A stretch of DNA of 64,000 nt, taken from Cryobacterium lactosi (lineage in GTDB: Bacteria; Actinomycetota; Actinomycetes; Actinomycetales; Microbacteriaceae). The DNA lies in NCBI RefSeq assembly GCF_004403945.1, contig NZ_SOHM01000031.1:274532-338531 (forward strand). The letters are read 5' to 3'. Of the stretch, positions 1-8,801 are shown in pieces. The translations under genes were made by a program, and so were the position numbers. Each line of letters begins with the position of its first letter. Within the stretch, counting starts at the first letter, position 1. Under the pieces are notes generated by a model. That model searched no databases, was not told where the DNA came from, and saw nothing but the letters and a program-made list of their open reading frames with translations.

Positions 1-1
1 C

Positions 2-121
2 GGCAAAGCCGACGACGTCATCCTGCGACCCCAGCACCCGTACACCCGCGCCCTCCGCGACGCCTCTCCCGACCCGGAGAAGCACTTCGCGGTACCGACC
101 ACTCCAGGAGCCACCTCGTGA
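2..121 (+). CDS. ABC transporter ATP-binding protein, C-terminal end only
   Basis: The first bases of the window read as an open frame of 39 residues ending in TGA at 119-121. It contains the motif QHPYTRALRDASPDPEKHF, the oligopeptide/dipeptide transporter C-terminal extension (oligo_HPY) that follows the nucleotide-binding domain in DppD/DppF/OppD/OppF ATPases. The stop overlaps the GTG of the next gene (GTGA), so it is the upstream member of the same operon. The Walker motifs lie outside the window. The call rests on this tail plus the two permeases that follow. Confidence 0.8.
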   Translation, partial: GKADDVILRPQHPYTRALRDASPDPEKHFAVPTTPGATS

Positions 122-1101
122 GATTCTTCTTGCGCCGCGCCGCGTTCTACGCCTTCACGGCCTGGGCGGCGATCACGATCAACTTCTTCCTGCCCCGCAT
201 GATGAAGGGTGACCCGGTCTCCGCCTACCTGCAGAAGAACCAGGGTCGGATCAGCCCGGAGGCCATCGACTCGCTGCGTACGCTGTTCGGCCTGGACTCG
301 AACAAGAGCCTCCTCGAGCAGTACATCGACTACTGGCAGTTGCTGTTCTCCGGCGACCTGGGCCGCTCGTTCTCCAAGGGCCTGGCCCCGGTGACGGATG
401 TGATCGCCTCGGCCATCCCGTGGACCGTCGGTCTGGTGGGCATCGCGACCGTGATCTCGTTTGTGGTCGGCACCGCGATCGGTGCGTTCATCGGCTGGCG
501 CCGCGGCAGCCGGGCGGACGGCATCGTGCCCGTCGCGACCTTCTTCTCCACCGTGCCGTACTTCTGGATGGGCCTGATCGCGATCGCGATCTTCTCCACC
601 ACACTGGGCTGGTTCCCCGCGTCGCACGCCTATGACAAGGGCACCCAACCCAGCTTCACCCTGGAGTTCGCCGGCCAGGTGATCCAGCACGGCTTCCTGC
701 CCGCGCTGACCCTGGTGATCGGCTCGCTCGGCGGCTGGATCCTGGGCATGCGCAACATGATGATCACCGTCCTCGACGAGGACTACGTCACCGTGGCGCA
801 GGCCAAGGGACTCAGGCCCTCCCGGGTGCTGGTGAACTACGCAGCCCGGAACGCCTCCCTGCCGCAGCTGTCGAGCTTCGCGATGTCGCTCGGCTTCATC
901 GTGGGCGGCACCCTGGTGATGGAGCTGGTCTTCTCCTACCCGGGCGCCGGCAAGCTGCTCCTGGACGCGACGACAGCCAAGGACTACCCGCTGATGCAGG
1001 GCCTGTTCCTGGTGATCACGTTGACCGTGCTCGTGGCCAACATCCTCGCCGACGTCGCCTACGCGATCCTCGACCCGCGCACCCGCCAGATGGAGGCCTG
1101 A
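118..1101 (+). CDS. ABC transporter permease, DppB/OppB family
   Basis: Inner-membrane permease of a peptide/oligosaccharide-type ABC importer, 327 residues, the usual DppB length. It has an N-terminal transmembrane helix (about residues 8-30), a periplasmic segment and a BPD_transp_1 core with five further hydrophobic segments. The EAA-type loop that contacts the ATPase is visible as EDYVTVAQAKGLRPSRVL. The GTG start overlaps the stop of the ATPase gene by four bases and the stop is two bases before the next permease, so the genes are translationally coupled. Members of this family also import cello- and xylo-oligosaccharides, and the downstream GH3 gene makes a sugar substrate plausible; that is inference. 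Confidence 0.9.
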   Translation: MRFFLRRAAFYAFTAWAAITINFFLPRMMKGDPVSAYLQKNQGRISPEAIDSLRTLFGLDSNKSLLEQYIDYWQLLFSGDLGRSFSKGLAPVTDVIASAIPWTVGLVGIATVISFVVGTAIGAFIGWRRGSRADGIVPVATFFSTVPYFWMGLIAIAIFSTTLGWFPASHAYDKGTQPSFTLEFAGQVIQHGFLPALTLVIGSLGGWILGMRNMMITVLDEDYVTVAQAKGLRPSRVLVNYAARNASLPQLSSFAMSLGFIVGGTLVMELVFSYPGAGKLLLDATTAKDYPLMQGLFLVITLTVLVANILADVAYAILDPRTRQMEA

Positions 1102-1103
1102 GC

Positions 1104-2180
1104 ATGACGTTCCCCAACACCGTGGCCGCAGCGGTTCCCGCTGTGCCCCCGGCGCAGACCAGAAAGCGCGGCACACTGAGCCGGCTCGGCCAGACCTTCG
1201 CGATGTTCCGCAACGGCAAGTCCATCGCGGGCCTGAGCATCCTGGGCGTCTTCGTGCTGATCGCGATCTTCGGCGACTGGATCGCCCCGTACGGCCCGCT
1301 CGACAAGGACTTCACGGCCCTGCGGCAGCCGCCGTCCTGGGTGCACTGGCTCGGCACCACCCACATGGGCGAAGACGTGCTCAGCCAGATCATCTACGGC
1401 ACCCGCGGGGTACTGGTGGTGGGCTTCACCGCGGGGGTCATCGCCACCATCATCGCCGTCGCGATCGGTGTCACCGCCGGTTACGTCACCGGCTGGCGCA
1501 GCGAATCGCTCTCGGCGCTGACCAACGTGTTCCTGGTCATCCCGGGGCTGCCGCTGATCATCATCATCGCCTCACAGTACGAGAACCCCAGCCTGCTGCT
1601 GATCTCCTCGGTGCTGGCCATCACCGGCTGGGCCTGGGGCGGACGGGTGCTGCGCGCCCAGACGATGTCGCTGCGCAACCGCGACTTCATCCAGGCCGCG
1701 CGCGCCAACGGGGAGCCGCTGTACCGCATCATCGCGGTGGAGATGCTGCCCAACCTCACGGCGATCATCGCGTCGAGCTTCGTGGGCACGGTCATCGCCG
1801 CCGTGCTGGGCCTGACCACCCTGGCGTTCATCGGGGTCATCCCGATCACCAACCTGAACTGGGGCACGATCCTGTTCTGGGCCCAGCAGAACGGCGCGTT
1901 CCCGGACTTCTGGTGGTGGTACGTGCCGGCCGGCCTGTGCATCGCCCTGCTCGGCATGGCACTGTCGCTGATCAACTTCGGCATCGACGAGTACGTCAAT
2001 CCTCGTCTGCGCTCGGCCGGCGAGCGGGCCAGGGCCATGCGCAAGAAGGGCTTCAAGCTTTCCGACACCGCGACCGCCGTGCGCCCCCGCCCAGCAGCCG
2101 CCGGCACGTCAGGGCCCGGCACGTCATCCGATCCCGGCACGTCATCAGATCCAGGCGTGACCAACGCCGGCATCAAGTAA
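1104..2180 (+). CDS. ABC transporter permease, DppC/OppC family
   Basis: Partner permease of the preceding DppB-type subunit, 358 residues. It shows the OppC_N-type first helix (about residues 45-65) and a BPD_transp_1 domain with the EAA loop LRNRDFIQAARANGEPLYRI. The C-terminal tail after about residue 325 is unusual: it is Pro/Ala rich and ends in repeated GTSSDPG units, encoded by a near-tandem DNA repeat at about 2101-2156. The tail should be cytoplasmic and has no known role. The GH3 gene starts 14 bases after the stop, which suggests one transcript. Confidence 0.9.
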   Translation: MTFPNTVAAAVPAVPPAQTRKRGTLSRLGQTFAMFRNGKSIAGLSILGVFVLIAIFGDWIAPYGPLDKDFTALRQPPSWVHWLGTTHMGEDVLSQIIYGTRGVLVVGFTAGVIATIIAVAIGVTAGYVTGWRSESLSALTNVFLVIPGLPLIIIIASQYENPSLLLISSVLAITGWAWGGRVLRAQTMSLRNRDFIQAARANGEPLYRIIAVEMLPNLTAIIASSFVGTVIAAVLGLTTLAFIGVIPITNLNWGTILFWAQQNGAFPDFWWWYVPAGLCIALLGMALSLINFGIDEYVNPRLRSAGERARAMRKKGFKLSDTATAVRPRPAAAGTSGPGTSSDPGTSSDPGVTNAGIK

Positions 2181-2194
2181 GTAGGAGATTCATC

Positions 2195-4459
2195 GTGAGC
2201 GCAGTCGCCACCCAATCCGTCCCGTACCTCGACCCGGCCATGCCCATCGTCGCTCGTGTCGCCGACCTCCTCGGCCGAATGAGCGTGGAGGAGAAGGTGG
2301 GGCAGATGATGCAGTTGGATGCCCGGGACGACATCGACGACCACGTGCGCGCCAAGCACGTCGGCTCGATCCTGCATGCCTCCCCGGAACGGCTGATCCA
2401 GGCGCAGGAGCTTACCGCCCAGACCCGGCTGCGGATCCCGCTGATCGTGGGGGAGGACTGCATCCACGGGCACTCGTTCTGGATCGGCGCCACCATCTTT
2501 CCCACCCAGCTGGGCATGGCCGCGTCCTGGGATCCGGGCCTGATCGAGAGGGTGGCCAGGGCCACGGCGGTGGAGGTCGCGTCGACGGGCATCCACTGGA
2601 CCTTCTCGCCGGTGCTCTGCATCGCCCGCGACCTGCGCTGGGGCCGCATCGGTGAGACCTTCGGCGAGGACCCGTTCCTGATCGGCGAGCTGGCTTCGGC
2701 GATGGTGCGCGGCTACCAGGGCGACGGGCTCAGCGACCCGACCGCCATCCTGGCCACCGCTAAGCACTTCGCCGGCTACTCGGAAACCCAGGGCGGCCGC
2801 GACGCCAGCGAAGCCGACATCTCCCAGCGGAAGCTGCGCTCGTGGTTCCTGCCGCCGTTCGAACGGGTGGCGCGCGAAGGCTGCCGCACCTTCATGCTGG
2901 GCTACCAGTCCATCGACGGGGTGCCGATCACCGTGAACGACTGGCTGCTGGGCGACGTGCTCCGCGGCGAATGGGGCTACACCGGCACCCTGATCACCGA
3001 CTGGGACAACGTGGGCCGGATGGTCTGGGAACAGCAGGTGCAACCCGACTACGCGCACGCCGCCGCGGCCGCCGTGAAGGCGGGCAACGACATGGTGATG
3101 ACCACCCCGGGGTTCTTCGCCGGCGCTCTCGAGGCCATCGAGTCGGGCCTGCTGGCCGAGGCCGACCTGGATGCTGCCGTGTCGCGCATCCTGACCCTCA
3201 AGTTCGAGCTGGGCCTGTTCGAGAACCCCCGGCTGCCCGACCCGGACGCGCAGCGCTCAGCCATCGCCAGTGCCGCGCACACCGAGCTGAACCTCGAGAT
3301 CGCCCGCCGCTCGGTGGTGCTGCTGCGTAACGACGGTGTTCTGCCGTTGCCCATCGGCGGGTCCGCGGCGAAGAAGGTCGCCGTGGTCGGTCCGCTGATC
3401 GATGACGCCCAGACCCAGCTCGGCGACTGGGCCGGCTCGAGCGGTCAGGCCGGCTGGCTGCCGGATGGTCACCCGCGGCAGATGATCACGACAGTACTCG
3501 ACGGGCTGCGCGAGCTGCTGCCCGCGGAGTGGGACCTCAGCCAGGCACGCGGCGCAGACATTCTGCGACTGGCCCCGAACCCCGAGGGGGAGTCGTTCCC
3601 GGACGGCCAGCCTCGACCCCCGGTGGTCATCCCGTGCGAGCCCGATGCCGAGCTCATCGCCCAGGCCGTGGCCGCCGCTCGCGCCGCCGACTACGTGGTG
3701 GCCGTGGTCGGCGACCGCATCGAACTGGTCGGCGAGGGCCGGTCCACCGCGACGCTCGAACTGATGGGCGGCCAGATCGCCCTCCTCGATGCCCTGGCGA
3801 CGACGGGCACCCCCATGATCGTGGTGCTGATGGCGTCGAAGCCGCTGGTGCTGCCGGCATCCGCCCTGAACGCCGCCGCGGTGATCTGGGTCGCCAGCCC
3901 GGGAATGCAGGGCGGCCGGGCCATAACCGAGGTGGCGCTGGGACTGGTCGAGCCATCCGGCCGGCTGCCGATCTCGTTCGCGCGGCACGCGGGCCAGCAG
4001 CCCACCTATTACAACCAGATTCGCGGGCAGCACGGCGACCGGTACGCGGACCTGACCCAGGATCCCGCCTACGCGTTCGGCGAGGGCCTCTCGTACACGC
4101 GGGTCGAGTACTCCGACCTGCGGGTGCGGTTGGCCGAGCTGACTCGCGCCGACACCGTGCACGCCGAGATCACCCTGCGCAACACCGGCGAGCGGCCGGT
4201 GGTGGAGACCGTGCAGGTCTACCTGAGCGACCGGGTCACCTCGGTGAGCTGGGCGGAGAAGGAGCTCAAGGCCTTCACCCAGGTGAGCCTGGCCCCGGGG
4301 GAGACCGTCACCGTGCGCATCGATGTGCCCGTGGCCGACTGCAGCCTGGTGGATGCGCGCGGTCACCGGGTGGTGGAAGCCGGCGACTTCGCGCTCCTGG
4401 TGGGCCCGTCGTCCCGCGCCGAGGCGCTGCTGAGTGTCCCCTTCCGGGTGGCCGACTGA
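2195..4459 (+). CDS. Glycoside hydrolase family 3 beta-glycosidase
   Basis: Predicted retaining exo-beta-glycosidase (beta-glucosidase or beta-xylosidase class), 754 residues. The N-terminal TIM barrel carries KHFAGYSETQGGRD and the nucleophile region LITDWDNVGRM, with the nucleophile expected at Asp269. The middle alpha/beta sandwich contains the conserved GEGRSTATLEL region, and a fibronectin III-like domain closes the protein (about residues 640-745). There is no signal peptide, so it should act in the cytoplasm on imported oligosaccharides. I chose the GTG at 2195 because GTAGGAGA lies just upstream; longer in-frame starts run inside the permease gene. The exact sugar is not readable from sequence. 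Confidence 0.92.
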   Translation: MSAVATQSVPYLDPAMPIVARVADLLGRMSVEEKVGQMMQLDARDDIDDHVRAKHVGSILHASPERLIQAQELTAQTRLRIPLIVGEDCIHGHSFWIGATIFPTQLGMAASWDPGLIERVARATAVEVASTGIHWTFSPVLCIARDLRWGRIGETFGEDPFLIGELASAMVRGYQGDGLSDPTAILATAKHFAGYSETQGGRDASEADISQRKLRSWFLPPFERVAREGCRTFMLGYQSIDGVPITVNDWLLGDVLRGEWGYTGTLITDWDNVGRMVWEQQVQPDYAHAAAAAVKAGNDMVMTTPGFFAGALEAIESGLLAEADLDAAVSRILTLKFELGLFENPRLPDPDAQRSAIASAAHTELNLEIARRSVVLLRNDGVLPLPIGGSAAKKVAVVGPLIDDAQTQLGDWAGSSGQAGWLPDGHPRQMITTVLDGLRELLPAEWDLSQARGADILRLAPNPEGESFPDGQPRPPVVIPCEPDAELIAQAVAAARAADYVVAVVGDRIELVGEGRSTATLELMGGQIALLDALATTGTPMIVVLMASKPLVLPASALNAAAVIWVASPGMQGGRAITEVALGLVEPSGRLPISFARHAGQQPTYYNQIRGQHGDRYADLTQDPAYAFGEGLSYTRVEYSDLRVRLAELTRADTVHAEITLRNTGERPVVETVQVYLSDRVTSVSWAEKELKAFTQVSLAPGETVTVRIDVPVADCSLVDARGHRVVEAGDFALLVGPSSRAEALLSVPFRVAD

Positions 4460-4498
4460 CCGCGCGCCGCCCCGCGCGGCGCCGTGCCGCACGGAAAT

Positions 4499-4563
4499 AA
4501 GGACGAAGTGCGCAAAAAAGGACGATAAGCCAAATTCCGTCCTTTTTAGCTCACTTCGTCCTT
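4499..4563. repeat. Nested intergenic hairpin (element A of a dispersed family)
   Basis: Two nested inverted repeats. The outer arms are AAGGACGAAGTG (4499-4510) and CACTTCGTCCTT (4552-4563), a perfect 12-bp match. The inner arms are AAAAAGGACG (4515-4524) and CGTCCTTTTT (4538-4547). It lies after the GH3 stop and is followed by a T run, so it can act as a terminator. The word GGACGnAGTGCGC recurs at 57.77 kb. Confidence 0.8.
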
Positions 4564-4688
4564 TTTTCGAGGCGCGGGGTGCGGGCGTCGGCCGCGGGGC
4601 GGTGTGCACAGGGGCGGGTTCGGGGGCAGTTGTGTACAGGCGGGGAGATTCTGGGCGGGCGGGGGATGTGGGCTACGACACTGGGCGC

Positions 4689-5537
4689 ATGGAATTTGGC
4701 ACCTGGCTCGCCCAGCACGGTGGTATCGCGCACTCCGAGCAGGCCGTACGCGCCGGCTTCACGCTTCATGCGATCAGGCACAGTATCGCCAGCGGTGAAT
4801 GCGCCCGTGTTCGGCGGAACTGGCTGGCTCTGCCTTCAGCCCCGGCCGATCTGCGTGCCGCGGCTGCTCTGGGCGGGCGGGTGGCGTGCCTCAGCGTGGC
4901 CCGGCGACTCGAGCTGTGGAACCTCGCCGACGGGATGAACCACGTCAGCGTGCCGAGAAACGCGATCGTGCCGGCATCCAGCACTCTGCGCGTGCATTGG
5001 AGTGCCGGACCTATCCCGGTGGCCCGGTTCGTTCTGGTGGAACCGGTCGTGAACGCCCTCGTGCACATTGCCGAGTGCCAGCCGTTCGAGAACGCTCTCG
5101 TGGTCTGGGATTCCGCCCTGAACAAGAAGCTGACGAACCCGGCCGAACTGGCGAGGCTGCATCTGCGCAGTGCCGCGGCCCGCGCCGTGAGAGCAGTGTC
5201 GTCGGGGCTCGCAGATTCTGGCCTGGAGACGCTGCCCGTGTCCCGGCTCGCGGCCAGCGGCATCCGGGTCAGCCAGCAGGTCATGCTCGACGGGCACCGA
5301 GTCGACGGGCTCATCGGGCACCGGCTGGTGCTGCAGACCGATGGCTTCAGCTTCCACTCCACGGCCGGGCAGCGGCGGTCTGACATCGCTCACGATCGCA
5401 GGCTGGTTCTGCTGGGTTACACGGTGCTGCGCTACGACTACCGGCAGATCCTCTTCGACTGGCCACGAGTCGAGGCCGAGATCCTCCACGCGATGGCCCA
5501 GGGCCTGCACCTCGCCCCGCCGCAACTGAGGAGATAG
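4689..5537 (+). CDS. DUF559 / endonuclease-fold protein, AbiEi-like N-terminus
   Basis: A 282-residue protein of a type common in Actinobacteria. The N-terminal part (about 1-60) resembles the winged-helix region of AbiEi-type antitoxins, and the C-terminal 100 residues carry the DUF559/VSR-like pattern LQTDGFSFHS then RRSDIAHDRRLVLLGYTVLRY, a restriction-endonuclease-like fold. The ATG at 4689 is taken because upstream codons in this frame run through the hairpin region. It stands alone, with no toxin-like partner on either side. Enzymatic activity is not established for these proteins. Confidence 0.7.
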   Translation: MEFGTWLAQHGGIAHSEQAVRAGFTLHAIRHSIASGECARVRRNWLALPSAPADLRAAAALGGRVACLSVARRLELWNLADGMNHVSVPRNAIVPASSTLRVHWSAGPIPVARFVLVEPVVNALVHIAECQPFENALVVWDSALNKKLTNPAELARLHLRSAAARAVRAVSSGLADSGLETLPVSRLAASGIRVSQQVMLDGHRVDGLIGHRLVLQTDGFSFHSTAGQRRSDIAHDRRLVLLGYTVLRYDYRQILFDWPRVEAEILHAMAQGLHLAPPQLRR

Positions 5538-5622
5538 CGAGGTTTCTAGGATGCGCGCGGGATACGGCGTCCGCGAAGCCTCACGACGTCCTTCCGAACG
5601 TGCGCGCACCTAGGCTGTAGCC

Positions 5623-6330
5623 ATGGCCACAGTCATCCTCGTGCGGCACGGCCGCACCACCGCCAACGCGACCGGCCTGCTGGCCGGGCGCACCGCCGGC
5701 GTTCTGCTCGACCAGATCGGCCGCGATCAGGCCGCCGTCACGGGGGAGCGGCTCGCCGCGGTCCCTCTGGTCGGGGTGGTCTCCAGCCCGCTGGAACGCT
5801 GCCGGCAAACCGCCACGCTGATCCTCGACCAGCAGACCGGGTCGCCGGTGACGCCGGTGGAGAATGACCTCACGGAGTGTGACTACGGCGACTGGCAGGG
5901 CCGCACGCTCAAGGACCTCGCGCAGGAGAAGCTCTGGTCGGTGGTGCAGACCCAACCGTCCGCCGTGACCTTCCCTGGCGGCGAGTCGATGGCCGCCATG
6001 CAGGCCCGCTCGGTCGCCGCGATCCGGCGACTGGATGCCGCCTTCGAAGCCGAACACGGACCGGGCGCCGTGTGGGTGGCCGTGAGTCACGGCGACATCA
6101 TCAAATCGGTCCTCGCCGACGCCCTCGGGATGCACCTTGACCTGTTCCAGCGCATCAACGTGGGCCCGGCATCCGTCTCGATCGTGAACTACGGTGCCAG
6201 CCGGCCAACGGTGCACGCCTCCAACACCGACTCCGGCGACCTCTCCTGGCTGGCCGCCGCAAGTCGTGTGGACGACGCGCCGGTCGGGGGCGGGGCCGGT
6301 CATCCGGCGCCGGCCGCATCCCGCGCCTAA
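5623..6330 (+). CDS. Histidine phosphatase superfamily protein (MSMEG_4193-type)
   Basis: A 235-residue phosphoglycerate-mutase-like protein. The phosphohistidine motif is LVRHGRTTAN near the N-terminus and the second catalytic His is in VSHGDII. It is first in a three-gene set with the DUF3090 and SCO1664-like genes, an arrangement I recognise from many actinobacteria, where the first member is called a probable phosphomutase. The substrate is unknown. The last 35 residues are low-complexity Ala/Gly/Pro. Confidence 0.85.
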   Translation: MATVILVRHGRTTANATGLLAGRTAGVLLDQIGRDQAAVTGERLAAVPLVGVVSSPLERCRQTATLILDQQTGSPVTPVENDLTECDYGDWQGRTLKDLAQEKLWSVVQTQPSAVTFPGGESMAAMQARSVAAIRRLDAAFEAEHGPGAVWVAVSHGDIIKSVLADALGMHLDLFQRINVGPASVSIVNYGASRPTVHASNTDSGDLSWLAAASRVDDAPVGGGAGHPAPAASRA

Positions 6331-6339
6331 AATACCTCC

Positions 6340-6882
6340 ATGCCTACAATCGTCCATGAGTTCGCCTGGCCGGATCGGGTCGTCATCGGCACGGTCGGTA
6401 TGCCCGGCTCCCGCACCTTCTATCTGCAGGTGCGCACCGGGCCGCGGATCGTCAGCATCGCGCTGGAGAAGCAACAGTCGGGTCTGCTCGCTGAGAAGAT
6501 CGACGAGGTTCTCGACCAGCTGATGGCCCACCAGGGCAACCCGTTCAGCATCCCGACCAGCACCCCCATCGAACTGGTCGACAACGACCCGCTCGAGCAA
6601 CCCGTTCAGGAAGAGTTCCGCACGGCCGCCATGAGCCTGGGCTGGGATCCCTCGACGGTGCAGATCGTGCTGGAGGCGTACTGGTACGACGAAGAAACCG
6701 CCGAGCTGGACACCGAGACACTCGAGCCGGCCGAGACGCTGGTGGTGCGGATGCCCGTCGGCACCGCCAGGGCCTTCGCCAAACGCACCCGCGAAGTGGT
6801 GGGCGCCGGCCGGCCGATGTGCCCGCTCTGCGGCGAACCTATCGACCCGGACGGGCACACCTGCGCCTTCCCGAGCCTCTGA
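6340..6882 (+). CDS. DUF3090 family protein
   Basis: A 180-residue protein of a family largely confined to Actinobacteria. It starts MPTIVHEFAWPDRVV and ends in a small Cys/His cluster, CPLCGEPIDPDGHTC, which could bind zinc. It starts nine bases after the phosphomutase stop and is followed two bases later by the SCO1664-like gene, so the three are probably one transcript. The biochemical role is unknown. Confidence 0.85.
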   Translation: MPTIVHEFAWPDRVVIGTVGMPGSRTFYLQVRTGPRIVSIALEKQQSGLLAEKIDEVLDQLMAHQGNPFSIPTSTPIELVDNDPLEQPVQEEFRTAAMSLGWDPSTVQIVLEAYWYDEETAELDTETLEPAETLVVRMPVGTARAFAKRTREVVGAGRPMCPLCGEPIDPDGHTCAFPSL

Positions 6883-6884
6883 CC

Positions 6885-7646
6885 GTGCCCGACCTCGTCG
6901 AGGGCGAGCTCGAGCTCACCGGGCGGATCACGACGGCCTCCAACGCCACCTTCCTCGGCGAGATCGACGGTGTGAGCGTGGTGTACAAGCCCATCGCCGG
7001 CGAGAGCCCGTTGTGGGACTTCCCCGACGGTGACCTCGCCAGCAGGGAGGCCGCGGCGTACCTGGTGTCGCAGTGCTTCGGCTGGAACGTCGTGCCGCGC
7101 ACCTGGCTGCGGGACGGGCCGATGGGCCCGGGCATGGCGCAGCTCTGGCAGGACGCGGACCCCGAGCAGGACGCCGTGGACCTCGTCCCGGCCGATGCCG
7201 TGCCCGCTGAGGGCTGGCGGCGGGTGCTCGAGGGACGGGACCAGGACGATCGCCTCGTCGCGCTCATCCACGAAGACTCCGATGCGCTCCGCAGGATGGC
7301 CGTTTTCGACATCGTCGTGAACAACGCCGACCGCAAGGGCGACCACATCCTCGCGATGCCTGACGGCCACCGGCACGGCGTCGACCACGGCCTCACCTTC
7401 CACGCCGACCACAAGTTGCGCACCGTGCTGTGGGGCTGGATCGGCGACGAGCTCACGGCCGACGAACTGGCCGGCATCGACACGGTGCGTGCCGCCCTCG
7501 ACGGTGACCTCGGCGACGCACTGGCCGAGTTGCTCACACCGGCCGAACTCACGGCGCTGGCCGCCCGCTGCGACCGGCTCCGCACCGACGCACGCTTTCC
7601 CGCCCCGGAGGGGGCGATGCCCGCGGTGCCCTGGCCGCTGTTCTGA
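6885..7646 (+). CDS. SCO1664 family protein, PI3/4-kinase-like fold
   Basis: A 253-residue protein beginning VPDLVEGELELTGRI. The family has distant similarity to phosphatidylinositol 3-/4-kinases: here GVSVVYKPIAGE can supply the ATP-contacting Lys and FDIVVNNADRKGDHIL plus VDHGLTFH look like the catalytic and metal-binding loops. The GTG at 6885 is two bases after the DUF3090 stop; an upstream ATG at 6819 would overlap that gene by 64 bases and is less likely. Kinase activity and substrate are inferred only from the fold. Confidence 0.8.
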   Translation: MPDLVEGELELTGRITTASNATFLGEIDGVSVVYKPIAGESPLWDFPDGDLASREAAAYLVSQCFGWNVVPRTWLRDGPMGPGMAQLWQDADPEQDAVDLVPADAVPAEGWRRVLEGRDQDDRLVALIHEDSDALRRMAVFDIVVNNADRKGDHILAMPDGHRHGVDHGLTFHADHKLRTVLWGWIGDELTADELAGIDTVRAALDGDLGDALAELLTPAELTALAARCDRLRTDARFPAPEGAMPAVPWPLF

Positions 7647-7701
7647 ACATCCCGGCGGGGCAGCGGCGCCGGTGGAGACCAGATCGTGGGACCCTTGGAG
7701 C

Positions 7702-8124
7702 ATGGATCTGGAGATATCACCCGCACTCACGATTCCGGCGACGGAACTCGGCTGGCGGTTCTCCCGGTCGTCCGGCCCCGGCGGGCAACACGTGAACACC
7801 TCGGACAGCCGCGTGCAGGTCTCCTGGAGTATCGCCGAGTCCGCGGTGTTGACCGACGAGCAACGGACGCTGCTGCTCACCCGGCTGGATCGCCGCCTGG
7901 TCAACGGGGTGGTCACCATGGCCGCCTCCGAACAGCGTTCCCAGCTGCGCAATCGTGAGATCGCCCTGGTCAAACTCGCCGAGCTCGTGGCCGCGGGGCT
8001 CGCCCCCGACGGGCCGCGCCGCCGGGCGACCAAACCCACCAAGGGCTCCGGCCGAAGGCACCTCGCAGCCAAGCAGCAGCGCTCGGCGACGAAGGCGCAA
8101 CGGCAGCGGCCATCCGCTGAATAA
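7702..8124 (+). CDS. arfB: Peptide chain release factor-like protein, ArfB/YaeJ type
   Basis: Predicted alternative ribosome-rescue peptidyl-tRNA hydrolase, 140 residues, the ArfB size. The catalytic GGQ motif is at residues 27-29 within SSGPGGQHVNTSDSR, and the C-terminal tail is basic (KPTKGSGRRHLAAKQQRS), as needed for the mRNA channel of a stalled ribosome. There is no codon-recognition domain, which excludes RF1/RF2. It has 55 bases of spacing from the SCO1664-like gene and may share its transcript. Confidence 0.9.
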   Translation: MDLEISPALTIPATELGWRFSRSSGPGGQHVNTSDSRVQVSWSIAESAVLTDEQRTLLLTRLDRRLVNGVVTMAASEQRSQLRNREIALVKLAELVAAGLAPDGPRRRATKPTKGSGRRHLAAKQQRSATKAQRQRPSAE

Positions 8125-8130
8125 CGCCGG

Positions 8131-8793
8131 TTACACGTTGGCGGCGCGCACGAACCCGGCAACGACCGGAGCCAGCGCGGCGCCCACCTCGACGGCCGGG
8201 CGTTTGGCTCCCCGAACCTCGAACGAATGGTTCGCGCCGTCGATCAGCCGAAGGGTCGCCGTGCCGATCCGGTCCACCACCGGGGCGAATTCGTCCGGGC
8301 TGCCGAACGGATCACGCGTTCCCTGCACGAACAGCATCGGCCGGTCGATCCCGTAGAGGTGCTCATCACGCAGCTTGTCCGGCTTGCCCGGCGGATGCAG
8401 CGGGTAGCCCAGCAAGACCAGGCCTGCTGCCGGCATCCCCGCGGCCACCGCCATGGAGGCCATCCGTCCGCCGAAGGACTTACCGCCCGCCCAGACGGGT
8501 CGACCGGGGGACAGAGCGGCAGCAGCAGCCATGGCCGCCCGCCACGCGTCGATCGCCTTCGGAGCCCGGTCGGGGAGCCGGCGGCCGGCCTCCCGGTACG
8601 GGAAGTTGAACCGCAGAGTCGCCAGCCCGGCGTCGTTCAGCGACTCGGTGAAGCCGACGAGGAACGGGTGGTCGAAGCCGGACCCGGCGCCCGGCGCCAC
8701 CACCAGCGTGGCGACGGAGTCGGCCGGCCGGGCGAACGCTCCCGACACGGTGCCGTCGCCGACCGCGATGCGGATGTTCTCCGTCGATGCCAT
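8131..8793 (-). CDS. Alpha/beta hydrolase, KANL3/Tex30-like
   Basis: A 220-residue alpha/beta hydrolase. The nucleophile elbow is GGKSFGGRMAS, the acid is probably Asp in VQGTRDPFGSPDEF, and the His is in GANHSFEV, near the C-terminus. Proteins of this type start with VVAPGAGSGFDHPF, where GAG is in the oxyanion region. The ATG at 8793 follows TTAGGAG and is eight bases after the stop of the oxidoreductase gene, so the two form an operon. The substrate is unknown. Confidence 0.82.
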   Translation of the reverse strand: MASTENIRIAVGDGTVSGAFARPADSVATLVVAPGAGSGFDHPFLVGFTESLNDAGLATLRFNFPYREAGRRLPDRAPKAIDAWRAAMAAAAALSPGRPVWAGGKSFGGRMASMAVAAGMPAAGLVLLGYPLHPPGKPDKLRDEHLYGIDRPMLFVQGTRDPFGSPDEFAPVVDRIGTATLRLIDGANHSFEVRGAKRPAVEVGAALAPVVAGFVRAANV

Positions 8794-8801
8794 CCGGGCT
8801 C

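Noticed and set aside
4689..5537. DUF559 protein as the antitoxin of an abortive-infection (AbiE) system
   Set aside because: No AbiEii-like nucleotidyltransferase gene lies on either side.
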